A DNA stretch of 64,000 nucleotides from Isoetes taiwanensis (GCA_021234155.1 JAJEKV010000024.1:11938913-12002912); one strand, 5' to 3'. Positions 34,124-45,787 are shown, counted from the first letter of the stretch. Notes: a model not told the origin generated them from the sequence alone. Numbers and translations: made by a program.

Positions 34124-36255
34124 ATGGCGGGTGGTTTTGCTGTGCAGGGAGGGATTGTGGATCATGTCGGAAAATTCACAGTTTACGTTTTTGTGGCGTG
34201 TATCTTGGCTGCCAGTGGAGGGCTTATGTTTGGATATGATGTGGGCATCTCTGGTGAGTAAATTGATCAATCCATTTTATGCATTCAAAGTTTAGCTTCA
34301 TGTCTGATTATAAGGATTATAGATTCTATTCATTCAAAATGACATCCCGAAATCACAATGATGTTAAGCATCCACATAATTCTCTTCCTATTAATCAGTT
34401 CCTTGTTAATATCTAGTCAAGTTCCTCCCCTGCTAATGTAATCTTTTATGCCATATGCAATTTGGTTCTTCATATGACTGACAGACTTGTCTATGTCGTT
34501 AAACAGGCGGTGTCACTTCTATGAATGATTTCTTGGAAAAATTCTTTCCAGCTGTGTATAGAAAGAAATTGAATGCTAAGGAAAGCGCCTATTGCAAGTA
34601 TGATAGCCAAAGTCTTCAAGCTTTTACATCTTCACTGTATCTAGCTGGACTAGTGGCTACATTTGCAGCTTCATATACAACAAGGGTATATGGGCGCAGA
34701 CCAACCATGATGATGGCAGGAGTATTCTTCATCGCAGGTGTTATTTTCAATGGTGCTGCTGAGAATTTGGCTATGCTTATTGTTGGGCGTCTTCTTTTGG
34801 GCTGTGGAGTGGGTTTCGCTAATCAGGTAGGCCATTTCCTCGCCAATTCAATATTAGTTTAAGATAAGATATTATGTGTGCTGGATGGTGGTGATGATGA
34901 TGACATGTTTTCTGCAGGCTGTGCCACTTTATCTGTCAGAAATTGCACCAACCAGGATGAGAGGAGCCCTCAACATCATGTTCCAACTTGACATAACAAT
35001 TGGCATTCTTTTTGCCAACTTAGTGAACTATGGCACTGGAAAAATACATCCATGGGGATGGAGGTTGTCTCTTGGACTTGCAGGAATTCCAGCAATAATG
35101 ATCTTTATAGGAAGTCTGATTCTCAAAGAAACCCCCAACAGTTTGATTGAAAGAGGCCGCCTTGAAGAGGGCAAAAGAGTACTAAAACGGGTTAGAGGAA
35201 CAGAGGAGGTAAATGCCGAATTTGATGAACTTGTTGAGGTTAGCAGAATTGCCAAGACCATTCAACATCCATTTAGGGATCTCCTCAAAAGGAAATATAG
35301 GCCTCAGCTCGTGATCGCGGTGTCGCTGCAATTCTTTCAGCAATTTACTGGTGTCAATGCCGTTATGTTTTATTCCCCGGTATTATTTCAGATGCTGGGA
35401 TTCAAAAACGATGCTTCCCTTTACTCTGCTGTGATTACAGGCGCAGTGAATGTGCTGTGCACTGTAGTATCCATTCTTACTGTTGACAGAGTTGGTCGCA
35501 GGGTTCTTTTGATAGAAGCAGGATTTCAGATGTTTGTTGCTCATGTAAGGATCTCTTCCCCTTCCAGTTTTGCAAGTTCTATGACATTAGTATGACTAGT
35601 TCACGCTTTAAATTGCGATTTGTTTTGCAAATAGCGTAAACCAAGCTACCTATATAGTCCTTTGGAGCCTAAAAGATTAGATAATATTTTTGATCAAAGC
35701 GGTCTTAAAGTTTGCATCTTTCAAAAATCTAGCTAAATGGTTTTCTAATACTGATGTACCTTATTTTCTATTCAGGTGGCCATTGGTGTAATATTGGCAA
35801 CACAGTTAGAAAGCACTGGTACCCTGCCACATAGTTCTGCAGTAGCTGTGGTGTTCTTAATATGCTTCTTTGTAGCTGGATTTGCATGGTCATGGGGTCC
35901 ATTGGGATGGCTCATTCCTAGTGAGATATTCCCATTACAAGTTAGATCTGCAGGCCAGAGTATTACGGTTTGCATCAATTTTCTTTTCACTTTCGTGATT
36001 GCACAAGCATTTTTATCAATGCTTTGCCATTTTAAATATGGGATCTTTCTCTTCTTTGCTGGATGGGTGGCTGTCATGACATTATTTGCAATATTTTTCA
36101 TTCCTGAGACCAAAGGGATCCCCATTGAGGAGATGATATTCGTTTGGAGAAAACATTGGTTCTGGAAGAGATTCATGCCACCACCAGGCGAGGAGGATGA
36201 TGAATTGACTGTAGACCCAGTCAAGCTTCATGACGTTGAACACAGAGTGCAGTGA
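34124..36255 (+). CDS. STP: STP-type hexose/H+ symporter (sugar transport protein), 4 exons
   Basis: Plasma-membrane proton-coupled monosaccharide importer of the major facilitator family. Exons 34124-34253, 34507-34826, 34918-35544 and 35776-36255 join in phase with GT-AG borders to 518 codons, the normal STP size. Start chosen at 34124 ([18 protein letters not shown]). Landmarks: [18 protein letters not shown] in helix 1, with the Asp used for proton coupling in STP proteins; YGRRPTMM; the loop motif [30 protein letters not shown] in helix 7; [41 protein letters not shown] near the end. Cys in YCKYDSQ and in SMLCHFKYG match the pair that makes the lid-domain disulfide known from STP10. No stops or frameshifts are seen, so it is probably functional. 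A TATA-like CATATAAG lies about 75 bp upstream. Which sugar it prefers cannot be told. Confidence 0.95.
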
Positions 36256-36395
36256 CTCTTGTAGGGCTTGTGTGTACATATGCATATGTATTTTATCGAT
36301 CAATTGCATAATTCTTTCCTATTACCATCCTTAAAGCTTGCGTAATCCTCGAGATTTTCATTCTTGTTGGCAGTTGAAAGGCTGTGTGAATGCAC

Positions 36396-36596
36396 TAATT
36401 TCGCCCATTCACCCTATTTTGCTTCATGCAATGTAATGTGGCTTTCAGGGAATGTATTCCTTATTCCTTGTTCAGTCTAAAATGCTTCTATTTACCAATT
36501 TCGCCCATTCACCCTATTTTGCTTCAGGCAATGTAATGTGGCTTTCAGGGAATGTATTCCTTATTCCTTGTTCTGTCTAAAATGCTTTTATTTACA
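36396..36596. repeat. 100-bp tandem duplication in the STP 3' flank
   Basis: Two near-identical units (36396-36494 and 36496-36595) start with TTTCGCCCATTCACCC and contain GGAATGTATTCCTTATTCC. They fall where 3' processing of the STP transcript is expected. Confidence 0.9.
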
Positions 36597-38298
36597 CACA
36601 CAAGAAATTAACGTCGTTACGTGTCTAGGAATAATGGATGTGAAATGTTCGACCCCCAAAAGATGAATGTGTGGTGTACTAGGAATAATTGCTTAATTGA
36701 TTTTATGTCAAAAAATATAAAGAATATTAAAAAAATAAAAACGGGGGAAACATTTTTTAGCTGTGATTTTAGTATAACATACGATCTGTATATTTATATT
36801 ATACTATCACGTCGCACGTACATGTCAGCATGACAAGTACGTGAGAGCCGTAAAGGGTTGCACCTAGGGGGCAACCTCGTATATTGTGCATGTTTAATAA
36901 ACATATACAATTATAAACCCCTTGCCAAGTGGCAAAACCCCATTTGGCCAATTCTTAACCTAACCCTAAAAGTTCCCATATAAGGGCTTTTCTTAAACCC
37001 TAAACCTTTCTTCTTTCGCAATTAGGGCTTCTCTGAGCCATTCCGAACAAGTCAAGACCATAGTTCGCATTGCCAGGCGCCGAAAAGCCGCATTTGCACA
37101 ACAGATCTTCCAGGGGCAGCCGCCTTCAGCCTGAACGAAGGCATGGACGCATTTCGAGGAGCTGGAGCGAGTCAGGGATCAGGTAAATGGTTATTCTGTT
37201 GTGCAATGCCGACTTTTAGTCCGGCAATGAGCTGGTTTAGCATGTTAGTTCAGCCTTAGAGGCCTTATAGATCCTGAGATCACAAGCCCTAACAAAGGAA
37301 CCTAACTATGGATGTTTAAGTATATACGTTAGATGTTATTATACATTTCAGTTCTTTGATGATGATGGTGTATTCACTCTATGCTCTCCTATGTATTGGG
37401 AAGGAGGGTAGAGACCTTGAAAGCCTCAGTAGTTGATGTATCTAGATAGCCTCATTAATTCCCAATTAATGCGGCCCGTGTACAAGAGCCCGCCTGGTTG
37501 TGGGTGGCGGGGCTAGACCGGTGGAATAAGAAGGACTTGTCCTATCACAGATTGATCCCTCTGGTGTGTAAAGCCTACCGGGGATCTTAGTGGGCTAGGC
37601 TTAATGGTTTGCCACTGCGTGTGGGCAAGGCATGAGCTCGACACCTCTTGGGTGATGCGTCACCTTCAATGAGATTCAAGTCGAATACGGGCAGTGGCCC
37701 TCTAGCCGCCTGTGATGGGGCAGGCATGCCTCTGGAGGGGAGGTGACTCTCCTCCTGCCTCATCGGGACTGGGAAGATGCAACCCAGTAGTAGCCCTCTT
37801 GGCTATGCACCCGGCAGGATACGGTCCGGTCCCAATACTTTTCAACCTACTCTGCAAAGTGTGCACGGGAGGGGCGGATGGAGTGGACTACCCAAGAGCC
37901 ATGTTCTTATGCTAGCCCAATCCAATTGCCATGAATTCGGTCTGCATTGACTTCTGGAGACCCAAGCCGTCAGTCACTCCCCCATGAGTCTGAGCCTTGG
38001 GTAGGATTCCCCCTATGTTGATGATATTGATGTTGTTGTATATGTTATGTTATGACGTGATCACCCCTCGAGGTGATTTGTTGATATATTAATGTTATGT
38101 GCTCATGTTTATTCACGCTTCCGCAGCTAGGTCGATCCCGAAGGAAGACGGGGCAAATGACCCATCCACTCTTCCTCACTGGCCCAGTTCTTGGGATTGG
38201 CGTCTGGTGGATGGCCCATGCCAGTTTGGCTGTCAGGGGGATGAACTCCGCCTTCTGATACGATGGGAGTATCGTAGAGGAAGTAGGAGACGTCACAG

Positions 38299-38310
38299 TG
38301 GTATTAGAGC
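38299..38310 (+). promoter_or_regulatory. primer binding site, tRNA-Met-like
   Basis: TGGTATTAGAGC, one change from the standard TGGTATCAGAGC, within a few bases of the 5' LTR end. Confidence 0.85.
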
Positions 38311-38499
38311 ATGATCTTGGCAGACCAAGATCGAGCACTGACCATTCCCTGTTAGGACTAACAGCAGACTTCCAGTCTTGGGAATAACCACCCAAGCATG
38401 AACCTCGAAAAATTGGGAAAATTTTTTTTCCAATCTCTCGAGCAGCAAGTAGAAAAATGCTAAGTAGGATGAATTATGTAAAAAACCTGGAAAATTAGG

Positions 38500-38789
38500 G
38501 CCAAAAAGGTGTGACCCCTCACAGAATGCGCCCGGGGCCAATTCGAAAATTTAGGAAGTGTTTCTCGCGCACTGTGTGAGTGGTTGACCCACCTTGATCT
38601 AGATAGATGCATAATTAGTGTAATCTGATAGTATAAGGCAGCTTAATCCTTGAATTTGAGCTAGATTTGTATGTTATAACACTAAGAAACTATTTATAAA
38701 TTGAAAGTTTGAGCCAAAAAAGGGTGACCCCTCACAGAGTGCGCCCGGCGTCAATCCGAAAATTTTGGAAGTACTTCTCGCGCACTCTT
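38500..38789 (+). repeat. duplicated leader motif with stem-loop
   Basis: About 75 bp occurs at 38500-38573 and 38713-38789 in the untranslated leader. In copy 2, AGAGTGCGC (38736-38744) pairs perfectly with GCGCACTCT (38780-38788) around a 35-base loop; copy 1 pairs less well. Paired leader hairpins in retroelements often serve dimerisation or packaging; that role here is inference. Confidence 0.75.
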
Positions 38790-38989
38790 TTTGCCTAAAC
38801 AAACCTAATGTAATTATCCTATCAACACTAATGCCTTGCAGGATTGTACAACATGAACTAAAATCCCCGACCTATAAATAGACCATTAGGGTTCCTCATT
38901 TTCACTTTCCTTCTCCAGTTAGCTGCTCTTCGTCCAACAAGGCGATTTTTAGGCGCCCGGACCGAAAGGTGATCACCCTATTTCAAAAC

Positions 38990-39196
38990 ATGGCCCGGAC
39001 CAAACAAACTGCTCGGATGGTAGTACCTGATGATTTCGTCAGCGCCCAAGTCCTCGCTGCTCAACAGAAGGCCAGGTAGGCTCAGGAATGAGCCAGGCAA
39101 GAGGAGAACCCGGACCCAAATCCCGATGTCGAGGAGGAGGATCAAGAGCAGCAGGATCAAGAAGAACATGCCCAAGATACTGAAGAGCAGGAAAAC
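38990..39196 (+). pseudogene. gag N-terminus, truncated, histone H3-like start
   Basis: The frame starts MARTKQTARM. Its first nine residues equal those of histone H3 (MARTKQTAR). It continues VVPDDFVSAQVLAAQQKAR and hits TAG at 39077 and TGA at 39089, both explainable by C-to-T change. An acidic, Gln/Glu-rich stretch (DVEEEDQEQQDQEEH) then runs into the 3' LTR at 39196, so the rest of gag and all of pol are deleted. Confidence 0.7.
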
Positions 39197-39939
39197 CCTC
39201 TGGTGTGTAAAGCCTACCGGGGATCTTAGTGGGCTAGGCTTAATGGTTTGCCACTGCATGTGGGCAAGGCATGAGCTCGACACCTCTTGGGTGATGCATC
39301 ACCTTCAATGAGGTTCAAGTCGAATACGGGCAGTGGCCCTCTAGCCGCCTGTGATGGGGCAGGCATGCCTCTAGAGGGGAGGTGACTCTCCTCCTGCCTC
39401 ATCGGGACTGGGGAGATGCAACCCAGTAGTAGCCCTCTTGGCTACGCACCCGGCAGGCTACGGTCCGGTCCCAATACTTTTTAATCTACTCTGCAAAGTG
39501 TGCATGGGAGGGGCGGATGGAGTGGACTACCCAACAGCCATGTTCTTATGCCAGCCCAATCCAATTGCCATGAATTCGGTCTGCGTTGACTTCTGGAGAC
39601 CCAAGCCGTCAGTCACTCCCTCATGAGTCTGAGCCTTGGGTAGGATTCCCCTTATGTTGATGATATTGATGTTGTTGTATATGTTATGTTATGACGTGAT
39701 CACCCCTCGAGGTGATTTGTTGATATATTGATGTTACGTGCTCATGTTTATTCACGCTTCTGCAGCTAGGTCGATCCCGAAGGAAGACGGGTCAAATGAT
39801 CCATCCACTCTCCCTCACTGGCCCAGTTCTTGGAATTGGTGTCAGGTGGATGGCCCCTGCCAGTTTGGCTGTCAGGGGGATGAACTCCGCCTTCTGATGC
39901 GATGGGAGTATCGTAGAGAAGTAGGGGATGTCACATTAG

Positions 39940-41028
39940 CTCTTCTTCTCTTCTGTGTTCACCTAAATTTTAGAGTAAAAGATAGCCCAAGAAAGGATTA
40001 TAGTTTTTGCACTTTGATTCTGGCTTTACCAAGCAACAGAGCACAATGATGTTCTAATCTGAGCAAACTTGTTTTGCCTAATAATGAACAATTTGACTTC
40101 GAAATCGATTAAAGGCTCGGCTATGGCAGATATTTCTGGTTGGAGCAACTACTGTTACAATATAGAGTTAGTTTTTCCTTTGAGGCTAATTCTGGTCAAC
40201 CAAAAGCCCAAAACATGGCATGCAACAGAGAATTCTCATATCATGCAATTGGAAAAGAAAATAATTGGAAGAAATGTTTCTAATGGCAAACGACAGCTCT
40301 AATATAACAAGGTGCTTTCGCACAAGGGATTGCCCAAATGAGAAACAATAACTTGCTGGTTGATTAGAAATTAGAAAAATAAAAAAACTCGGGCACAGTT
40401 CCAGTATTCTATACTGTTGTTCATTCTGATAGAAGATGATTTCATTTAGTTCTTCATATGCTGCACCTTCAAAGAAGAAATGAATAATAATGAAACAAAA
40501 TAGAAGTAAAGGGCTCCTTTACCAGGTGCTTTATCTGTTAAGGTGGAGGATAGGCCGGCTCTGTCGCGGGATATATATTGCACTCAATCCCCTGAGTGGC
40601 ATATATCAGATGGGCTGATCTCACTTGACCAAATTGACTTGTTACATAAGAAGTTAGAAGGTCATATTCCAGATATCTCATCTAAACATTATACAACTGA
40701 TATGTGTATTTCCCATACAATAATGAATTAAGAGATGTTGCCACAATCATGGAAAATATTTTGTGCCTATCAAAGATTATTCGAGCATATGACAAGGGCA
40801 GTCTTAACTATAGCGACTTCATAGTATGATTCCACCATAAAACAATTTACTTTTGGCCAGATCACTTGGGCTAGAGCATGCGTTAAGTGAATAGCAATGG
40901 TGAGTTTATCTAAGTGGACATCTTCCTTATGCATAAGCCTAAGATAGGCCTATTATTCTAAGATAAACCCATGATTAAGGTATAGCCATAAAATGTAATT
41001 CTGAGTGATAGGCCACATAATAACAAAA
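39940..41028. other. no recognisable gene
   Basis: AT-rich intergenic sequence with short frames only. Confidence 0.4.
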
Positions 41029-41029
41029 T

Positions 41030-41215
41030 ATCTAAGACTTCTATTTGCCACATCGAGAGGAGGAGAGATCCATTTTCGTCAGTTCTATTTCTTTGTATTC
41101 CCAACTGCAGCTTCTCGGCCATTTCCCAAATGCAAACGACCAAAACTCAACCTCCATAACATAGGCCCTTCAAGAACCTAGCAACTCATAGGGTTTATAT
41201 TTTGGAGGCCCTATC
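41030..41215. repeat. dispersed repeat, copy 1 of 3
   Basis: Contains GACTTCTATTTGCCACAT, GATCCATTTTCGTCAGTTC, CAACTGCAG and CAAGAACCTAGCAACTCATA. Copy 2 is at 41770-41903 and resumes at 44554; copy 3 is at about 44720-44925. Confidence 0.8.
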
Positions 41216-41769
41216 CATATCAGCTTCAATGAGGACTTTGCACTATGTCATGACGTAGAGGGAAGGTGTTGATGGCTAGAAGACGAACTCTTAAAACCCC
41301 TCGGAAGAAGCTCGCCCCAAAAAGCCCTCTTCCGAAATCCCTGGTGATGAACGGACAACATTAATAATCCAAAGCCACGAATTAGCTCTGCTAATGGACA
41401 TTCGGCCAAAGTAGCTCATGTCCAAAAATGTTTGGGTTAATTTTGGTGGGGATGTCATAAATTTGCAATTTTTTTTCCGCTTTGAGTACAATGATTAGAA
41501 ATACATGCAAGAAACGTTTGACGGAGACGAACCTTCTACTTATAAACCTTCTTTCAGCAACCAACTGATGTCATGTCTAGCATAGCGTCCAGCCTTATGT
41601 TCCAGTCAAGTAATACAATTTTGTAATGGAACTAACTTTGCTTCTCTATAATCGTTTATCTTCATTCTAGGAGTCATGATACTATTCTCAACTGAATCTA
41701 AGGCGAAGTCTAACGTCTAGTCAAGGTCAACTCTAAGGAAAAGATCCCAAACCATGCCTTGCTAGTACA

Positions 41770-41903
41770 AAAGTCGCTCTTGACTTCTAATTGCCACAAT
41801 AAGAAGATAGATCCAATCTCCATTCTGTTAGTTCTTGTTGCTTCACATTCTCAATTGCAGTGCAAAAGATCAAAACTTGAATTCCAAAACATAAACCTTT
41901 CAT
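41770..41903. repeat. dispersed repeat, copy 2 of 3, left part (interrupted by LINE)
   Basis: Starts TTGACTTCTAATTGCCACAA and breaks off after CATAAACC. The expected continuation, CTAGCAACTCACAGGGTTT, follows the LINE's poly-A at about 44560. Confidence 0.75.
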
Positions 41904-44553
41904 TCCAATCAGATTTTTCAGGAGGCATTACTGGCAAAGATACATCCTATTATATCTGAGGAACAAAGAGCTACTCTAGAAGCAGAGATTACGGTGAATG
42001 ATTTAGCAGATGCTACCTTCCTTTGAAGAAAGGAAAGTGTCCTGGAATTGATGGTATTCCTATGGAGTTCTTTCAGGAGTTATGGGATTGGGTTGGCGAT
42101 GATGTGTACGACGCATTTCAGGATTTCAAGAGGCAAAGGTGTCTAGACAAAATTCTTAACTCGGGCTGCATTTCTCTTATTCCCAAGTGTAAGGAACCTT
42201 CAACAATTTTGGACTGGCGCCCTATCACCTTACTATCTTCTGTGTACAAGATTTTTGCCAAAGCTTATGCACAAAAGCTTCGGGATATTCTTGCTGATTC
42301 CATATCCTCTACACAGTCAAGATTTCTGCCACGACGATGCATATTAAACAATGTAGTTGCTGTCTATGAAGGTATTTACTGGGCTCGACTTCAGGGCCAT
42401 GAAATTGTATATTTGAAGCTGGACTTTGCAAAAGCATATGACAGTGTCGACTGGCCTTCTTAGATAAATGTCTCTTATGCTTTGGTTTTGGTGCACAATT
42501 CACAGCTGATGTCATGAGGCTTCATTATTCTGCTCGTTATCTATTTTCTTCCAAGGGGAACCCTCAGCATTCTTTTAGCTGGGTCGTGGCATCCGTCAGG
42601 ACTGCCCATTAGCTCCATTGTTATTTACATTTGTGGCAGAGGTCCTTGCCCAGGTCTTCTCTCTTGCCGCACATGAGAGAATCTTGCATGGACTTCCTAT
42701 GAACAATGGGTCGCAAGAGATTTGTAATCAATATGCAGATGACACTTTCCTTTTTCCGAGGGCAGATGAGCAAAATTTGCAGAATGCCGTTTCCTTGTTG
42801 GATTCTTTTTCCCTAGCATCTGGTATTTTTGTGGGTTGGCAGAAGTGCACAGCACTATGGGCATTGGACTCTCTAGTTCCACCAGGTGTAACTGCCTATC
42901 CATGGAAGTTCCTTCCCCATGGTAAAGCAACCAAACTTCTTGGTATCCCTGTAGGTATTCATATCTCATCAGGAGATGCGTGGGAGGCAATGATTAAGGG
43001 CTTGGAAAAGCACCTTTTCTGGTGGTCCACAGCGAAGCTTTCCATGGCAGGACAAATCGTTGTGACTAAGTCAATTTTAAGCAGCATTCATGTGTATATG
43101 GCTTCGTTCATGTTGGCTCCACAGTCAACGGTACAACTTCTCGTCAGGGTATCAGGAACTTCATCTGGGGGGAAACAGAGGAGGGTGCTGCTGTCAACGT
43201 CAGTTGGGAAAAGTGCATGTTTCCAAAGCATTTTGGCGGCCTTGGAATGATCAATTTTCTTCTGCAGAGCAAGGTGATGATTTCTAAGTTTATTTGGAGA
43301 ATTTTGAATAATGTGGATGAGTCCCCGGGTTCCCGTCTTGTTTATCAGTCTTTGCAAATGTGCATTTCTTTTGGGTCTCGATCTCTTAGGCCACTTTTCC
43401 CCTGGGCTCTATTTTATCCACTGACCGCATATCCTAATGCGTCCCCATTTATTAGAGGATTGCTAGTTGCATGGGAGACTGTACAATCTCTATTTTATTT
43501 TCACCATCTTGAGCACACTAGCACTACTGCAAGTTGTTGGTGGATTCCATTGGACGGTGGTCCTCTGGTATCTTCAGTCCACCCATTGACGCAATGTCGC
43601 TGGAGAGCAGCAGGTGTGTATACCATATCTGATTGTTATAATAATCAAAGGCAGTTGCTGACATGGGAAGAGTTTAGAGCTAAGTTCCTCCTTTTAAGGT
43701 GGGATCGAGCTATTTGGCAGAAGGTGTCTTCAATTCTTCCCCCAGTAGCACAAGTGGATGACCCCCAGCTTTGGGTAGTTCATGAGCATGTCAAAGCTGA
43801 TAAGTTAGTGAATTCCATGTACAAGTTCTTGCTTGCTGCGGACGTCTTGCCTCCTTCGTCCAAGTGGCCTTTGGTCATTCCTAGGGATCGGCGGAAAGCA
43901 GTATGGAAATGGGAATGGGATAAACTACTCCATCCCAAAGTATATGTTTTATGGTGGCAAGTCATTCATCGTTGTCTGCGCGTTAATATTCTGGTGCACA
44001 GATTTCGTCCAGAGATATCTGCACTTTGTCCCTTATGTGCACAGAGGGACGAGACAATTGAGCATTGCTTCTTCCTGTGTAGACATGTCAGACATGCCTG
44101 GTTGTGGCTTCAAGGCCTCTTTCGTTGCAATTTGAATAGCCAGCATGTGTTATTAACAGTCTATCTAAGTAGTTGGGATAATTTGGCAAAAAGGGCGTTT
44201 CATTTGGCATCTGCATGGATCATTTGATCCATTTGGAAAAGAAGGAATCTTCTCATATTCAAAGGTCTTGCTTGTTCAGATGCACAGATCCTTCTTGATG
44301 CCTAACGACGAATTGTCAAAGCATTCAGGTGCTCATCAATTGCTAATGAGGTGAAGAGTCGTATTTGGGAGCACTATCTTTAGATTCATACTTACTTATG
44401 AGTTTTTGCTTACTTTTCATATTGTTTAGATGTTGTATTTGAGTGGGGTGATTTTGCTCTGGTGGACATTCTCTCCACTGAGTTATTAGTCCCCATTGTA
44501 CTCTGTAACTTTCTCTGGATAATAAAGGCTCAAGTCCTTCCAAAAAAAAAAGA
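41904..44553 (+). mobile_element. L1-like LINE, 5'-truncated, ORF2 broken
   Basis: RT sequence starts inside the domain (GKCPGIDGIPMEFFQELW at about 42031), then CISLIPKCKEPSTILDWRPI and LDFAKAYDSVDW (catalytic Asp present, about 42420). A frameshift follows near 42460. RT resumes with LAPLLFTFVAEVLAQVFSLA and the catalytic QYADDTFLF (about 42729). A zinc finger-like RVT C-terminal domain is at 43900-44110 (YVLWWQVIHRCLRVN, CPLCAQRDETIEHCFFLC). The frame ends near 44225. AATAAAGG and a 10-A tail follow at about 44520-44553. Endonuclease and ORF1 are missing by 5' truncation. Confidence 0.85.
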
Positions 44554-44640
44554 AATCTAGCAACTCACAGGGTTTACATTTCAGAGGCCGAAGCGTGGTT
44601 CGTTTTCACGAGTAACTCTGTGCACCATATCTAAACATGC
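44554..44640. repeat. dispersed repeat, copy 2 of 3, right part
   Basis: CTAGCAACTCACAGGGTTTA and AGAGGCC continue the copy cut by the LINE. Confidence 0.7.
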
Positions 44641-44719
44641 ATGGATAGACATGGCAACTGAATAAATGGAGTTCAAATCTATTGGCCATCCAGAATAATC
44701 CCAAACAGTGTCTTGCTAT

Positions 44720-44925
44720 TGTGAAATTGTCTTTTGACTTCTAATTGCCACATCAGAAGGAGGATAGATCCGAACTCCATTTTGTCTGTTGCCATTCTCA
44801 ACTGCAAATTATCACTATGCAAGTGCAAAAGAACAAAATTCAACCTTAAAAATGTAAACCCTTCAAGAACCTAGCAACTAATAGTGTTTCCAGTTCGGAG
44901 GCCCTATCCTTGCTGGATTTGACCA
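44720..44925. repeat. dispersed repeat, copy 3 of 3
   Basis: TTTTGACTTCTAATTGCCAC, then CAAGAACCTAGCAACTAATA and GGAGGCCCTATCC. The order matches copy 1. Confidence 0.75.
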
Positions 44926-45148
44926 GGACCTATCCTTCCAGATTCTTACACCCTATCCTTGCTGAATTGTACCAGGATTGTATCATGACGTAGAAGGAGG
45001 GTGTTGCCATAGGAAACAGATTATTAAACCCCGGGAAGCAGCTTGTCCCAAAAAGTCCCGAATAACCTGGCAATGGACAGGCAACAACAATACTCTATAA
45101 CCATGCTACACATCTTCACGGAGAATTCAATTTTATGGAGTCCACATT

Positions 45149-45270
45149 GGAGATAGCGGGGCAGTCGTTACACCATTCATGCAGGTCGTTACTTGTGCGA
45201 CAAGGAATTTCGCTACCTTAGGACAGTTAGAGTTACTGCCGCCATTTATTGGGGATTCTATTCAAAGCTT
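45149..45270 (+). pseudogene. rrn26: NUMT: mitochondrial large-subunit rRNA (rrn26) fragment
   Basis: GGAGATAGCGGGGCAGTCGT, CCATTCATGCAGGTCG, then CGACAAGGAATTTCGCTACC and TTAGGACAGTTAGAGTTACT follow the conserved large-subunit core at the domain IV/V region. Substitutions and a lost stretch show it is a nuclear pseudo-copy. It joins an rrn18 fragment within about 12 bp. Confidence 0.8.
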
Positions 45271-45282
45271 ATGATCTTTTCT

Positions 45283-45409
45283 GATGATCAGCCACACTGG
45301 GACTAAGATACGGCCTAGAATCCGGGGAAGGCAGCAGTGGAGAATCTTGGACAGTGGGCAGAAGCTTGATCCAACAATATCGCGTGGGTGAAGAAGGGTT
45401 GCATTGTCC
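45283..45409 (+). pseudogene. rrn18: NUMT: mitochondrial small-subunit rRNA (rrn18) fragment
   Basis: GATGATCAGCCACACTGGGA, GGCAGCAGTGGAGAATCTTG, ATCCAACAATATCGCGTG and GTGAAGAAGGG match the conserved 16S-like region. GAATCTTGGACA and CAATATCGCGTG fit mitochondrial rrn18 better than plastid 16S. Many C-to-T or G-to-A type changes (ACTAAGATACGG for ACTGAGACACGG) fit decay in methylated nuclear DNA. Confidence 0.85.
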
Positions 45410-45787
45410 ACATTACCCTGAGGATCAAGTTTTGTGGCCAGAAGACCATCCCTTCTTCAAGAAGTGCCAAAATAGCTCACGTTCTACACACTCGTAGTTG
45501 GCTGCAGAATATTGCCATATATAGGGGTTCATATTTTTGTGTTTATAGCAAACTGACCTCATAACTTGGTCCCCAGGGTAATTTCACCATTCTAGATGAT
45601 ATGACAAAGTGAAATCGTCGCTCTGGAGCGGCAATAAGGCCCAAGAACAAAAGACTTGGGTTTCTTCACGATCACCTGCAGAATGCTTCGCAGTCTGATA
45701 AGTTCTCCCGGACCAATCTTGGATTTATTGGACTTGCTCGAAGTAGGGTCCTTGAATGACAGATTTAACACTAGAGTTGTCCCGGTG

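Larger units (their letters stand above)
36823..39935 (+). mobile_element. internally deleted LTR retrotransposon (gypsy-like)
   Basis: A 5' LTR of about 1.47 kb (start at TGTCAGC 36823 or TGACAAG 36831, end about 38297) is followed by a tRNA-Met primer site, a 680-bp leader and a gag start. The gag then joins directly, at 39196, to a 3' LTR that lacks its first ~730 bp. The shared LTR parts (37557-38297 and 39196-39935) are highly similar, so the element is fairly young. The LTR carries a TATA-like CCCATATAAGGG and telo-box-like AACCCTAA/AAACCCTAA (about 36960-37005). Pol is absent. A clear target duplication was not found. Confidence 0.85.

Noticed and set aside
37712-38395. Coding frames inside the LTR at 36.8-38.3 kb
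   Set aside because: They repeat in both LTR copies and have no gene features; they are LTR sequence.
42309-42515. Minus-strand frames opposite LINE pol
   Set aside because: Shadows of the RT coding strand.
45149-45409. Functional organellar rRNA genes
   Set aside because: Short, mutated fragments of two different rRNAs joined together inside nuclear repeats.
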